This document shows positions 47,382 through 58,980 of a stretch of 64,000 nt of DNA, piece after piece (the first letter of the stretch is position 1; each line of letters opens with the position of its first letter). A program made the translations under genes and the position numbers. Below the pieces are notes generated by a model that was not told the DNA's origin, did no database searches, and was given only the letters and a program-made list of their open reading frames with translations. The DNA comes from Combretum micranthum (taxonomy: Eukaryota; Streptophyta; Magnoliopsida; Myrtales; Combretaceae), in contig JAMXBD010000426.1 in the NCBI GenBank assembly GCA_024138025.1, forward strand, positions 372,001 through 436,000, written 5' to 3'.

Positions 47382-49246
47382 GTGGAGATTTTGGGTTGTG
47401 TATGTGTGTTTGCTCGAGTGTTTTTATTTTACATGATGAATGGATCAGATGGCCATGACCTAATCGCGTTGATCCAATGGTCCAAAGTTATTTACTAAAA
47501 CTAGGACATAAGTTGATGAGTTGAGTCAAGATAATCTCAACATTTGAAAATCTCATCATTAAAGGTAGAATAATATCAGGGTCTCTAGAAATTTGTATTT
47601 ATACCAAATATGCTAACTTATTGTAAGTATTATTGATGGTTTAATATAGATGGTAAGCCTCTCGAGCCAAGCTCAACCCACCAGTCATCTAGACCAATTT
47701 ATTAGCTGAGCCTACTCCGCATTGCCAATAGCCTGAAGCCCCACCAAGGTATTGTCATATTAACTTAGTGAATGAACCGACTCCTTGAGCACTTGGTAAG
47801 CACTGCACTTGGCATCTCATAGATTCACCCCGCGCCTACCATAGCCATTGTCCACCGCCTATTGTCGACTCTCCCATAATCCTACGACACACTCAACCGT
47901 TCGGGGATTGCCCGATATGAAAGTATAAATCACCATGTCTTTTCTATAGGAATAATAATATCGCATGAGTTTATGAGTATGTGGATATTCACAATTACTC
48001 GTCACTTTATAAATCATGGCTATGGATATTTGTTGGTGATTCTACGGATATAGGTCTTTTTTAAAAATTAATATGAAAATGGGCCCCTACAAAAACTTAT
48101 TTCAAATTTATGCATGCGATCTCACTATAACTTAATTCATAAAAAAGAATTACAGAGAAGGCACAGGTCATTGTGTTTTATGATATAAAAGGAGGTGCAG
48201 GTTGTCCATTGCTTCTACTATAATGTACTTATGCACATACCATAAATCCCCCACTCCCCCTTTGTTTTTTAAAACTTTCTCAACTCTTTCACTCTTTGTG
48301 ACACTCTCACCTCTATCTACCAGCTCTACTCACACAAACACTTAACCTTCTCTATGTGTTTTGATCCTACTGCCTCCATTTCAACTCTTAAATCATATAT
48401 CCAGCAAAGAAAATGTGAAAAAGTGAAAAAAGAAAAACTCGCCCTCTCTCCTTTTTTTTTCATCTATGTTGTACTTTGAATTCTTAAACCTTAAGTAAAA
48501 CAATGTGAGTAATTATAAACTGCAGTGTTTAATATTCCATGTTTGCAGTGCGTGAAATCATGTAAAAATGTGTTTGTAACAACACGTGGCACTGCATCAT
48601 ATTTGTACATATAGTGTTGGTTATTTTTATCATGTATGTCATATGTTCGATGAAAAGCTGCATTGTGATACTTAAATTGGTTAGTTAAGCCCTAGCAACA
48701 TGGAACCCTCATATCATACTTAATGCACAATGTGTGTGGAATATTCTAAGTTGCTATGTGTTATGTGGATATTTGACAGTGGAGAATTTGTTAGGTTCAT
48801 TATATATGCTATTGGGAATATTGTGAATGGAGAGTAAAGACCAGATTATGACAAGCCTCCAATTAGGAGGTGAAAGCTAAATAAGTAATATATGATATGA
48901 CATTGGAATTGATAGCACTAGTGTAAAAGCCATTCATATACATCTCCATATATATGAATGTGGTGCAACTCATGCTAGTTTGTATTGTTGATGATGAAGA
49001 TGTGAAGGGTTTAATTTTATTAGCTTAGTAATTAGGTGAAGGTCGGATCGCAGAGTTATGTATCAAGATTAACGTGGGGTCTAGCACCCCATGCATCACA
49101 GACAAACACTTCAAATCGTGTACCTCTAGAATTTCCCAGCAAACACCTCAAATTATCCTCCTATGGATTTTCACGTAAACACTCTAATGAGTACTACTTA
49201 AATCCAAGTAAATACTCCTACCTGCTTTAGTCACCATAGGCAAGGC
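47382..49246. other. Non-coding DNA upstream of MULE frame; possible promoter
   Basis: No gene is recognised. GATATAAAAGG at about 48183 is a good TATA element, followed from 48250 by a CT-rich stretch typical of a plant leader; it could have driven the MULE frame that starts near 49247. A GC-richer stretch at 47650-47900 and a short frame at 49036-49230 match nothing I know. Confidence 0.35.
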
Positions 49247-49382
49247 ATGATGATGCACTCCTTGTTGCATCACGAAGATTATGATTCAACACTTGTGAAT
49301 GGGTCTTTGATTCTAATCAAGGCTAAAAGTGATGAAATAATAGGTAATATTGCTAGGTCAGGAGAAGCTGACAATTTAAAAG
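49247..49382 (+). pseudogene. MULE transposase N-terminus, left of copia insertion
   Basis: ATGATGCACTCC opens a frame reading MMHSLLHHEDYDSTLV to SGEADNLK, where the copia element begins. Skipping the element and one copy of the 5-bp duplication, the frame continues uninterrupted into DSDENTKEDGESSRD at 54511, so the insertion split one open frame. Confidence 0.5.
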
Positions 49383-49603
49383 TGCAAAGTATATAGGGCT
49401 TATGTTGTAATTTTTTTAGTTTGACACATGTTAATTTTGTATTGATGAGTATACATGATTATTATAGGAGTTAGTTAGAGAGTTTGTTATGCTCTCCATA
49501 AATAGTTGGCTAAAGGTACACTTTAAACTATATGCTCAATATACACTTTTATACTTCGCTTTCACTTTTGTTGTTCTATTAAACATATTTTCTTTTTTTC
49601 ACA
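49383..49603 (+). repeat. Left LTR of copia element 3
   Basis: Starts TGCAAAGTATATAGGG and ends TTTTTTTCACA. Compared with the right LTR it lacks about 18 bp, near CCTCAATGCAGAATCATACA. Confidence 0.85.
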
Positions 49604-49616
49604 TGGTATCAAAGCA
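49604..49616 (+). other. Primer-binding site of copia element 3
   Basis: TGGTATCAAAGCA, one base from the standard initiator tRNA-Met complement, adjoining the LTR. Confidence 0.8.
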
Positions 49617-50149
49617 AGGTTTCTCATTTTCTTTGTTCCATTGATTTTCTTACTCGTTAATGAGCTTTTATTGTTGAAGTGTTTTACTTTATGCTTGTCC
49701 ATTAATTTATAAGGCTGTTTGCAACTAATTCTTGGAAGGATTCTTGAAGATTTATTGCATGTGCATTCGATATATTGGTTGAATTGTTGTGCAAGTTTTC
49801 TTCTTCTTCTTCTTCTTCTTCTTTTTTCGAGTAGCTATTTGCGCCTTATGTTGTTTTTAGGTTACGGCATTATGTTGGTGCTTTGTATATGCATTTGGTT
49901 TATCAGAATTGTGCGCATGGAGATTCTTCACAGTTATTATAGATTTTATTCATCAAGATTAGAGGTTTTCGATCTTTTATCATTGGATTGAAAGTTATTT
50001 ATTTGTGTATCATTCTATTTGTATTGATTAGTTGTTATTGAAGTCATGATTCTTGAATTTGAAAACTTAAGTGTGAATTTGTATGAAACATTGAGTTCTT
50101 TAGGAACTTTACCTTATATTCCGAATCCTTTGCATGTCTCTAGTTAGGA

Positions 50150-51020
50150 TAGTCTTAGTATGATGATTGGGAATTTATTTTATAATAGAAACAATTATCT
50201 TTCTTGGAGTAGATCGGTTAAGTTGGATAGCCTTTAAAAGATAATATGGTTGACGTAACACGTAGGAATATAGTTGATTCTATGGTATGTTATTGCATTA
50301 TAAATTCTATGGCGTCTAAGATTTCACACATTGGAGCATAGTTGATTCTATGGTACGTTATATGCTCGATCTGTAAAACATTTATGGGATGAAATTAGAG
50401 ATTGATATGGTAATTCGAATGGTCCGCTTGTTTTTCAATTACAATATGGGATTTCTAATCTTAAACAAGCAAACATGAATGTAAGCGAGTATTACAATAA
50501 GTTGAAATGTTATTAGGATGAGTTGAATTAATTAAATCCAATTTCACAATTTTATTGTGGGAATCTTGAAAACTGTGATTGCAATTTGAGCATGCTTTTT
50601 TTAGAATACGAAGCTTATGCAAGTCTTGATGAGTTTGAATGAGAATTGTGAAGGTGTGAATAATCAAATTCTTTCTATGGATCTCGTACCAAATGTTAGT
50701 CAAGCTTTCTATCTTGTTCAACAATTAGAAAAAGCAAAAGCAAGTTACATCCATACTTGATGGTACTTTAGAAATTGCAGCCTATAATGTTAAAGGTAGA
50801 GTCATCAATGATGATAAAAAAAAAGGGTAGAAAGTTATTTTGTCAACATTGTGAAGCAAAGAAGCGTACTAAGAAGAATTGTTTTCAGCTCATAAGGTAT
50901 CCAAAGTGGTATAAGGGAAAGAAAAATGTTAAGCCTCTTAGACATTGTGGAGTAGCTAATAATTTTTCTTTATCCTTTGACATGTCAATTAAACAATTTT
51001 GTGGTTTGGATCAATAAGTT
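50150..51020 (+). pseudogene. Copia element 3: gag pseudogene
   Basis: Near 50165 a frame reads MIGNLFYNRNNYLSWSRSV, the usual copia gag start. From about 50780 a frame carries a partly ruined zinc knuckle, FCQHCEAKKRTKKNCFQL, in which the expected GH is replaced, followed by YPKWYKGKK. Stops and shifts separate the two ends. Confidence 0.7.
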
Positions 51021-51214
51021 GTGTGCCAGTGTGAAGGAAATGGAGTTGATGCCAATATGTTGCATAATGTTTGTATGGAATTCATGCGCATCATGCAGTT
51101 AAATGTGGCCATAAATTCTCCATGTAGTTCTAATGGTATAGCTAGAGATGTTATCTTTGCATGTATTTCTAACCATAAACTTTAATCGAATTCTTTTGAT
51201 AATTGTGTGAATTC

Positions 51215-52520
51215 TTGAATAGTTGACATGGGTGCTACAAATCATATGACTCCTCGCATTTCCATTTTGTTTCAAACATATGATCTAGAACAATTCTTAA
51301 AAGTCAAGTTACCTAATTGTTCTTTTATAAATGTAACCAAAGTTGGAAGTGTTCATCTAACACCAACTATTGTTTTACATAATGTCTGTTACATTCCTTT
51401 TTTCAACATGACTTGTTATCGATTACTAGCCTTCTTCATTATAATAACAGACATTCCATTTTTTATCACACTTCTTATTCTTGCAGGACCCGAAAACTAA
51501 ACAAGTATTGACATTGGAACAAATGTTGAATGGGTTGTATGTACTAAAATCTTATGGAATAATTTCTCATGATGTGTTAGTAGGTAGCGAGTTGTCATGT
51601 CATCAAAATACTATAATTGATGATAAACTTCATTTGTTGTATATTCATTTGGGTCATAGCTCAATTTATAAACGTCGCCATTTGAATGATTGCAAATATT
51701 GTAATTTTAATAATTTTATTTGTCGTGCTTGTTAAGAAATAAAGGTGCATTGTCTTCCTTTTCATAGAAGCTTGAGTTTGTCTAGATCTCCTTTTTATCT
51801 TTTACATGATGATATCTAGGGACCTTATAGAGTTGAATCTATTACCTATGCAAGATAATTCATGAAAATTGTGGATGATTATACTAAACGCACTTAGACG
51901 TTTATGATAAGTTTTAAAGGAGAAACATGCACTACTATTAAGCATTTTTTGGCATGTGTAAAGAATCATTTTAATGTTATGCATAAATTTGTGCACATGG
52001 ATAATGCTATGGGATTCCCATCTAAGGAGTGCAGTTCTATGTTTAAAGATCCTAGAGTTGTTCATCAAAAGACTAGCTAATACTCCTCAACAAAATGGTA
52101 GTGTAGAGATAAAGCATAGATATCTTACGGATACTTGTAGACCTATTATGGTTCATGCTTGTTTGTTAAAAGAATTATGGAGTTAATATGTTCTTGCTTC
52201 GACACACTTGATTGATATAATGCATATGGAAAATATTTGTTGGATGTCTCCTTATGAAAAATTATTTGAAGTTGCACCAATATATGATTATTTGAGGATA
52301 ATAGGATGTTTGTGTTATGTCTCAAAGTTTCTTATGCTGTGTGATAAACTTGAATCAAGAGGTATGAAATGTGTTTTGTTAGGATATGCCAATGATAAGA
52401 AAGGCTATAGAGTGTATGGTTTAATAAATAAATGTGTTATTGTCTCATATGATGTGGTTTTCTTCGAGTCTTCTTGTCCTTTTAGAAATTCAATATTTTC
52501 AAACTCGTGTCTCAAATTAC
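51215..52520 (+). pseudogene. Copia element 3: protease and integrase pseudogene
   Basis: The protease site reads IVDMGATNHMTPR at about 51220-51260, with Met where the second residue of DTG should be, so the catalytic triad is lost. Integrase scraps follow: LHLLYIHLGHSS near 51625-51665, TPQQNGSVEIKHRYLTDTCR (52080-52140, catalytic Glu present) and IIGCLCYVSKF with LLGYANDKKGYRVYG (52300-52430). Multiple stops and frame changes lie between. Confidence 0.75.
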
Positions 52521-52799
52521 AATGATGTTGTGATTCATGAAAATGCAAATTCTTCTCCTTTCGATCAAGGTTAGTCGTGCAAATCCACTAGATTGCGCAA
52601 AACTGCATAGTAGCTCAATGACTTTGTGCATATTGTTTGTCATCATCCCAATACTAATGCTCTATCTCATTTATCTTCTAATAACTAATACTCCTTATTT
52701 GATGTTTCTACCTTTGCTACTTACCCTCATTATTTTGTAGCATTATTTGCCAATGTGTTGCTAGTTCAAAAGCCACATAATTATCACGAGGCTTCTAAA

Positions 52800-54240
52800 T
52801 CGATGAATGGAGGAATGCTATGAAGAATGAATTTGATCCATTAGAGGCACATGAAACATAGGAACTTAGGGAACTACCTAAGAGAAAGAAACTCGTTGGT
52901 GTACGAGATAAAATATGGGGAATGTATCCATTGAGAGATATCAGGTAGGCTTATGGCTAAAGGCTTTACACAAATGGAAGGTATTGATTATCATGATGCA
53001 TTTTCTCCTACAGCAAAGTTAGGTACCATTCGTATACGTGAATAACCATTGCATCGAGTAAACATAAACAATGCATTTTGCATGGACATTTAGATGAGAA
53101 GATCTACATGAGGATATCTAACGTGTACATGAATGTAAAATCTAACAAAGTGTGTAAATTGAAGAAGTCACTTTATGATTGAAACAAGCCTCGAGGCAAC
53201 GGAACATTGAAGTGTCTAGATTTCTTATGTCATTTGGTTTTAATCAATCTCCACATAATCATTCTCTATTTGTACATCACGAATCACGATGTTATGTTTT
53301 ATCCTATTATATGTTGACGATATGCTCATAACAGGTTGTCATGTGACATTTATTGATGAGATCAGGCGTTGTTTGCATGATGAGTTTATTATAAAAGATC
53401 TTGGATTAGCTAAATTTTTTCTTGGTTTGGAAATTTGTTATTCCACACATGGAATTCCAATTAATCAACGAAAATTCATTTGATGTTTTGGAACATGCGG
53501 CTTGATTAGTGCTAAGGCTACTGGCGTTACCTTGCCTCAATGCTTAGTGTTGAACAATACTTCTACATGTAGTGGTTTTTTTTCGATGATTCTTTCTATA
53601 GACAATTAGTTGGATGATTGTTGTACATGACACTTACATGGTTGACATTACATTTGTTGTGACATTTAAGTCAATTTACATCACAACCTTGGTCGGGTCA
53701 CTTATAAGCGTTGTTTCATATGCTTAGTTACTTAAAGGGTACTTTATCGCTTGGTTTGTTTTATCCCTCATATAATATACTCAAATCGCATGGTTTTTCT
53801 AATGTGATTGGGGTTCATCTTTGATTGGCCACAAGTCTATTAGTGGTTATTATGTCTACTTGGATAATGCTTTGGTTTACTGGAAGTCAAAGAAATAACC
53901 GATAGTCCTTGCGTTGACTACGAAAATGGAGCATCATGCCTTAGTTGCTAATGCTAAGGAATTACTTTAGGTATCTTATATTTTGTATGATTTTAAGATT
54001 GATGTGAATTTACCTATCATGCTTTATTCTGATAACAAATCAACTTTGTTGATTGCAAATAATCCTTGTCTACATGGACGCACCAAGCATGTAGACATTG
54101 ACATACATTTTCTTAGAGATCATGTTACATTTGGATTGCTTCTTTCGACATATATTTCAAATGATTCTTAAGTTACAGATATTTTAACAAAAGGATTAGG
54201 TGCTGTTCAACATCATATCTTATGTGCTTAGTTAGGTCTT
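52800..54240 (+). pseudogene. Copia element 3: reverse transcriptase and RNase H pseudogene
   Basis: The RT pieces include KLKKSLYD near 53155-53185, LLYVDDMLITGCHV at 53300-53345 (YVDD present) and DLGLAKFFLGLEI. RNase H pieces include KTMEHHALVANAKEL-like residues near 53920 and SDNKSTLLIANNPCLHGRTK at 54028-54090. A stop ends the last piece at about 54171 (STYISNDS), before the usual ADIFTK block, of which only DILTKGLG remains in frame. Confidence 0.75.
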
Positions 54241-54266
54241 CAAGAAGCTCCCACTCGAAGGGTGTG

Positions 54267-54505
54267 TGTGAAGTACATAGGGCTTATGTTATAGTTTATT
54301 TAGTTTAACATGTGTTAATTTGTATTTATGAGTGTACAAGGTTGTTATAGGTTGTTAGTTACGTTCTCTATAAACAGTTGACTAGAGTTTCATTTTAACC
54401 TCAATGCAGAATCATACATTTGTACTACTTTGTTTTATCAATACACACTTCTATGTTTTGCTTTCACTTTTGTTATTCTCTTAAACAAAATTTCTTTCAT
54501 CCACA
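54267..54505 (+). repeat. Right LTR of copia element 3
   Basis: Starts TGTGAAGTACATAGGG after a weak purine stretch (GAAGGGTG) and ends TTTCATCCACA. Confidence 0.85.
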
Positions 54506-56640
54506 AGAAGACAGTGACGAGAATACTAAGGAGGATGGTGAAAGTTCAAGAGATAGTCACATGCCTAAAAAACAAGCTGTAGATGATATGAACCTAGCTC
54601 CTTCTCCTGGCAAACTCAACTTGACACAACCAATTGAAAATCTTGATATGAATCAGCTCCTTTAGCCATTAGGCTAACTCAATGCAACCAATTAAAATCC
54701 TCTTGAAATTGAGACAACCTTAATGGTTGCGAGGACGTTTTTTTTATTTTTTTAGCCCACGTGGTGGGAGTAGTTACGTGATTTTTGAAGAGTTAAAGAA
54801 TGTCATGTATGGTAATATGCGCAATAAAAAAACTTGGCCAAAGGCACGAGATTCAATATGAAAGATGAGCTCGATTGTGTCACCAAGATGTAGAATGTGA
54901 GGAACAATTATACTTTTGGGTCGAAAATTCAAGAAATGCATTTGGTTGGTTCATCGTGCTCAATGGGAAAAAGACTGCAAGTGTAAGTTACGAGAACGTA
55001 AGAAGAAGTTTGAAGGTTTTTTATTTATTTATTTATAAGGTAAAAGGCACTCATACATGTGTGAATCTAAACATTTCCCAACTAATACCCTTAGTTATAC
55101 TCCAAAGTTTTAGCTAGCTGTTTCCTCAATCAAGTTAGGAATAATCTAGATGTGAAGATGATTGAGCTGGAATCAATGGGACAAGATACTATCGAGTACA
55201 ATCTTTACGAATGGGTGATTGAGGGAGGCTAAAAGAAAGGCCATTGCGATAGTTTATGGGAGTTGGAACAAGTCGTACAACGAACTTCCAAATAATTTAA
55301 TGTTATAAAAATCATGAACCTTATGACTAAGGCAAAATGGGGATGGACTGAAATATGAACACACAAACAATTATAATTGAAGCAGGTCTTATGGACCTTT
55401 GGTCATATATTGAGGTGTTCAATATTGTAGCCTTTATAAAGTATAGTCATGTTCTATTTGTTGCTTGTAGCTTTAGCATGGCAAATAACATTGTTCCATC
55501 ACCGAGAAAGAAATCGTTGAGGCATAGGGATAGTTTCTTAGAAAGTTAAAGCAGCATGTAATCGATGATTGTGGTAGCGAGACGATTTGTCTCGTTTCTA
55601 ATAAGGGAATTGGTATAATGTTGTCAATGATTGAGGCATCAAATGGTTGGTAGCCATCTTTTGTTGTCCATTGTTTTTGTATTGGCATATTGCTAGAAAT
55701 TTCAATAAAGTTCACAAGAATATCCAGTGTAAGAAATTTGTCACTTGTGCTACCTTGCAAGCATCATCGCAAAAGTTCTTTAGGCTTATGGAAATAGTGC
55801 AACTAATTAAAGAAGATGTTATCGCTTGGTTCGATTGACAAAAGCTTTAGAAGTAAAAGTAGACTCTAGCTCATGTTAGTTTCCACCACTTTGGATATGT
55901 GATGAGTAACATTGTTGAAACACATAACTTTGTGATAAAGTGTGCCAAAGGTATCCCAGTTGTTGTACCCATGAAGAAGATATTATATAATGGCATGCGA
56001 TATTGGGAGAAGAGGTATGTAGAAGCATGAACGGAGATAGCGTCTGGAAAAATCTTCACTAATTATGTGATTACCATGATAGAGAAATGGATGCGAAGAG
56101 ACGACTCACACGTAGTTACTAACTTCAGTAGAAGCAATTATTTATTTAGGATAAGAATAGTTAGTCAACTTATCACAAATGGTTATTGGGATGGTAGGCA
56201 AACTTATTAGGTAGACTTTAGGTAACACACATGTATATGTCAAAAGTGGCAAATATATAAGATCCCTTGTTTGCATGTATGGGTTGCTACAATAGTGGTG
56301 AGAATGGATGGTTTATAGGTTGTAGGACCATGTTACAAGTGGGCACATCAGTAGCAATGCTATCGAGCACACTTCTTTCCAAATGAAGATGGATTAAACT
56401 AGCCAACTCTGCTAACTTCTCTTATTTATGTCTTAGTTGAATGTTTATTAAAAGAAAGGCAAAGCAGGGAAAAAAAAGCGATTTTGAATGGAAATAGATG
56501 ATAGGCTACACTGGGACACCATCATCTACAACCATTGTAGACGGCCAAGAAAAAATAGGCGAAGATGCATAAAGAGAAACCAGAAGGTAACCACTATGAT
56601 AGTCTCTGCTCGATGCGTACTGCATTTGTTTAGTAAAGCA
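54506..56640 (+). pseudogene. MULE (MuDR-type) transposase pseudogene with SWIM zinc finger
   Basis: Plus-strand pieces follow MURA order: an acidic N-terminus (54511-54665), CHQDVECEEQLYFWV to KGTHTCV (54876-55060), NNLDVKMIELESMGQD (about 55140-55190), KAIAIVYGSWNKSYNELPN (about 55235-55290), FVVHCFC with HIARNFNKVHKNIQCKKFVT (55655-55745), NIVETHNF and MRYWEKRY (about 55908-56012), ASGKIFTNYVITMIEKWM (56041-56095). A SWIM-type zinc finger TCICQKW to PCLHV at 56229-56282 keeps its C-x-C and C-x-H. RPRKNRRRCIKRNQK ends it. MuDR-type enzymes cut and paste Mutator-like elements. There are many stops and frame changes, so this copy is dead. Confidence 0.72.
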
Positions 56641-57010
56641 CGCATTATATATCGTGCTCACTTTCCTCGAATCTTGAAACTAATATATTTTTTTTATTTA
56701 TTGCAGGATATAGAGCTGAACTTGTTTAACCCATTGATTTTCATATAGTAGAAGTCACATAGATCATGGGTTATTTGGAGTGAACAGTTGGTGTCATTGT
56801 CATTTCATCGTTCTCTTCATTCTATGCATTCACTAAATGTCTATGTCAATGTTTACAAGGTTAGGAGGATGCGTTATTGGTTGTTCAATGCAGCGAGCAG
56901 TCACTTTGACGTAAAGAGGCACAGATTCCATTGCATTCACACATGTTATTGTATTTAAAGCATACCGATTTCCTAAGTCTTAATTGACTTCCGTGCGTTC
57001 AGCTAGACTA
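56641..57010. other. Linker between MULE and PMD remnants
   Basis: No clear coding. CTGAACTTGTTTAACCCATTG and the following text may be the start of a PMD frame, but I cannot align it. A plausible acceptor TTATTGCAG lies at about 56698-56706. Confidence 0.3.
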
Positions 57011-57215
57011 ACACCTTATCATAGCATTGATGGAAAGACGAACGCTAGAGATGCATATCTTTCACATGCTAGGTGATGAGACCATTATTACTCTTTTGGA
57101 TGTAGCGGTCCAATTTAGCCTCCAAGTGGATGGAGGCTTGGTGATGGGCAGCACACCACTTGATTGGGGTTCAATATGTCCAATGTTGTCAAAATCACGA
57201 GTCAACATGTAGAAT
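57011..57215 (+). pseudogene. PMD remnant, N-terminal part
   Basis: The frame reads MERRTLEMHIFHMLGDETI then LLDVAVQFSLQVDGGLVMGS and LDWGSICPML, the opening block of plant mobile domains (LVERWRPETHTFH, then TLQDVA-LGL-DG, then W--C--L in family members). It follows the MULE transposase in the same orientation, consistent with MULEs that carry a PMD. Homology ends at about 57190. Confidence 0.6.
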
Positions 57216-58845
57216 CGTATGATTTTATGTTTCTAAACAGGGTTTGTTGGTTAACTCATGTATAAAATTATTTCCTTGTCAAAATCAAGATGGAAAAGCA
57301 ATTTTAGTATGTAGAATTGTAGACTCATATGCTTCAGCCGTTTCCACCAAGTCTATGGAAACACTTCAAATATGCACTCTTTAAATCCGTACACTTCAAG
57401 ATATGTGGTAAAAAACACTTGCACTTTCACAATTACAAACACAGACACATAATTTGACTTTTGAATACTCGCTAAAGTGAACGCGTGGAACTAATGGTAG
57501 TTGCTATGCGTAAGTTATTGATTCGTATCCACTTTGTTATGAGATGGCACTAGCTAATGACACAAACCTATTAAATTAAGAACGTTAAGTGTATTTATTA
57601 AAAAAAGATACGTTTATTAAAAATTTGATTTACATTGAAACATACATTTTATATGTGTATTTATAAAATATACTAGAAGTGGTTATTTTTTATTTATATA
57701 TTTTTTCAAATATGTTTTCGTTGCTTTTTTCTTTTCATTTTTGAATCAAGTTTCTAAAATTAATTCAAAATTGGTTTTTCATCACAAGTTTTGTCAATAG
57801 TCAAAATTTCAAATTAAAGGTAAGGAAAATTCTATCTAATATTCATTTTATTATGGGATTGATCCTCTATTGAACAACTTAAATTAACAAGAACCTATGA
57901 TTGAACATTTAAATACTTATTACATAATTCAATATGATCATATTGATTGTAAAAATAATCGACCGCAAGGTATTATCAACTGGAATGTAAAATTTTTCTG
58001 AAGTTTATAAGTTTTTTATGAAGTGACATAAATATGTCTTATAAGAGCTAATACTTGATTATATTTACCATGATATGATTATTGAGTATTGACTCTTGAT
58101 TCTTATTGGGACATGTGAATAAAATGTCCGTTGATTTTCATGTTTCTATTATCTATTTTAGGTTTTTTAAGACTAGTATAAGCAACTCTCTAGTATTTGA
58201 AAGCTATTTTATATAGGTCGTAAAAACTTACATTTCTAAGTTTCGATTATACGTTCCAATTTTATTGATCTCTCGATGATTCTACGTATACTCATGGGTT
58301 TGAAAATCATGAGTGTGTCATTGTTTCTTAGGCCCACTTCAAGTCAGGGGATAGGAGGTTATCCTAATCTATCCTGGTTAACACTAAAATTTTGAATGTT
58401 GAGGGTTGAAGCAAATGAGTAGGAGATTATGTGCCACACTCGCATCTAGATACTTCAGTTAGTGTGTAGTGCACGTTTCTTCCCTTATTGAAGGATTTCC
58501 AAGTTATAGGATAGTATAATTGTAGCTCAACCTCCTTATGTTGATTATATAGACACCGCACCATGCTTCACATCTCGATCCGATTATGATTGAAGGCTCG
58601 ATAACTCCTCAAACGGCTTATCGCACGTGGATCCTCATAGTCGTTTTGGTATGGTCACTATGAATGACGGGCTCCAAATATTCAAATGACAAGTTGATTG
58701 AGACATAACACACCACCCCACTTATGTGGCATAGAACCATCAGGATATGCTTGACTAATAGACAACTAGACATGTAGACATAACATTGATTGCATACTAT
58801 TATCTTCCCATGCATCATGAGTTATTAGCTTTGCTTATTCACAGG
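57216..58845. other. Unidentified insert or intron inside the PMD gene
   Basis: The PMD sequence breaks off near 57190 and resumes at about 58850, skipping much of the domain. The DNA between is AT-rich with a GC-richer part at 58310-58840. No terminal structure or target duplication was found. Confidence 0.35.
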
Positions 58846-58980
58846 TATGGTGTAGCCTTATCTAAATGAGGTGATATAGATATTTTATTACCTTATTGCA
58901 GTGCTGGAAGGAAGATTTGGACTGCGTGTGTCCCACCTATTGCTTTCAAATGGTGGAGTTGTATTTCCTTGATCAGTAAT
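58846..58980 (+). pseudogene. PMD remnant, central part
   Basis: ILLPYCSAGRKIWTACVPPIAF and, after a shift, MVELYFLDQ match the PMD block seen at 375-475 of this window (PPYCRAGVDVW, then PLICF, then VEWHCPNRV). It is cut at 58980 by the insert at 58981-61749. Confidence 0.55.

Larger units (their letters stand above)
49383..54505 (+). mobile_element. Ty1/copia element 3, 5.1 kb, heavily decayed
   Basis: LTRs at 49383-49603 (221 bp) and 54267-54505 (239 bp) share AAGTA-ATAGGGCTTATGTT and end TTCACA or TCCACA. A primer site TGGTATCAAAGCA follows the left LTR. Flanks AAAAG (49378-49382) and AGAAG (54506-54510) match at 4 of 5. Gag, protease, integrase, RT and RNase H remnants run on the plus strand. 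It is inserted in a MULE transposase frame and is younger than that gene. Confidence 0.87.

Noticed and set aside
47174..47458. 94-codon plus-strand Lys/Glu-rich open frame
   Set aside because: It is the antisense of the PTAC3-like leader, and its charge comes from the complement of a Ser/Leu-rich stretch and a (GA)n run.
49036..49230. 64-codon open frame as a gene
   Set aside because: The sequence resembles non-coding repeat DNA and has no recognisable motif.
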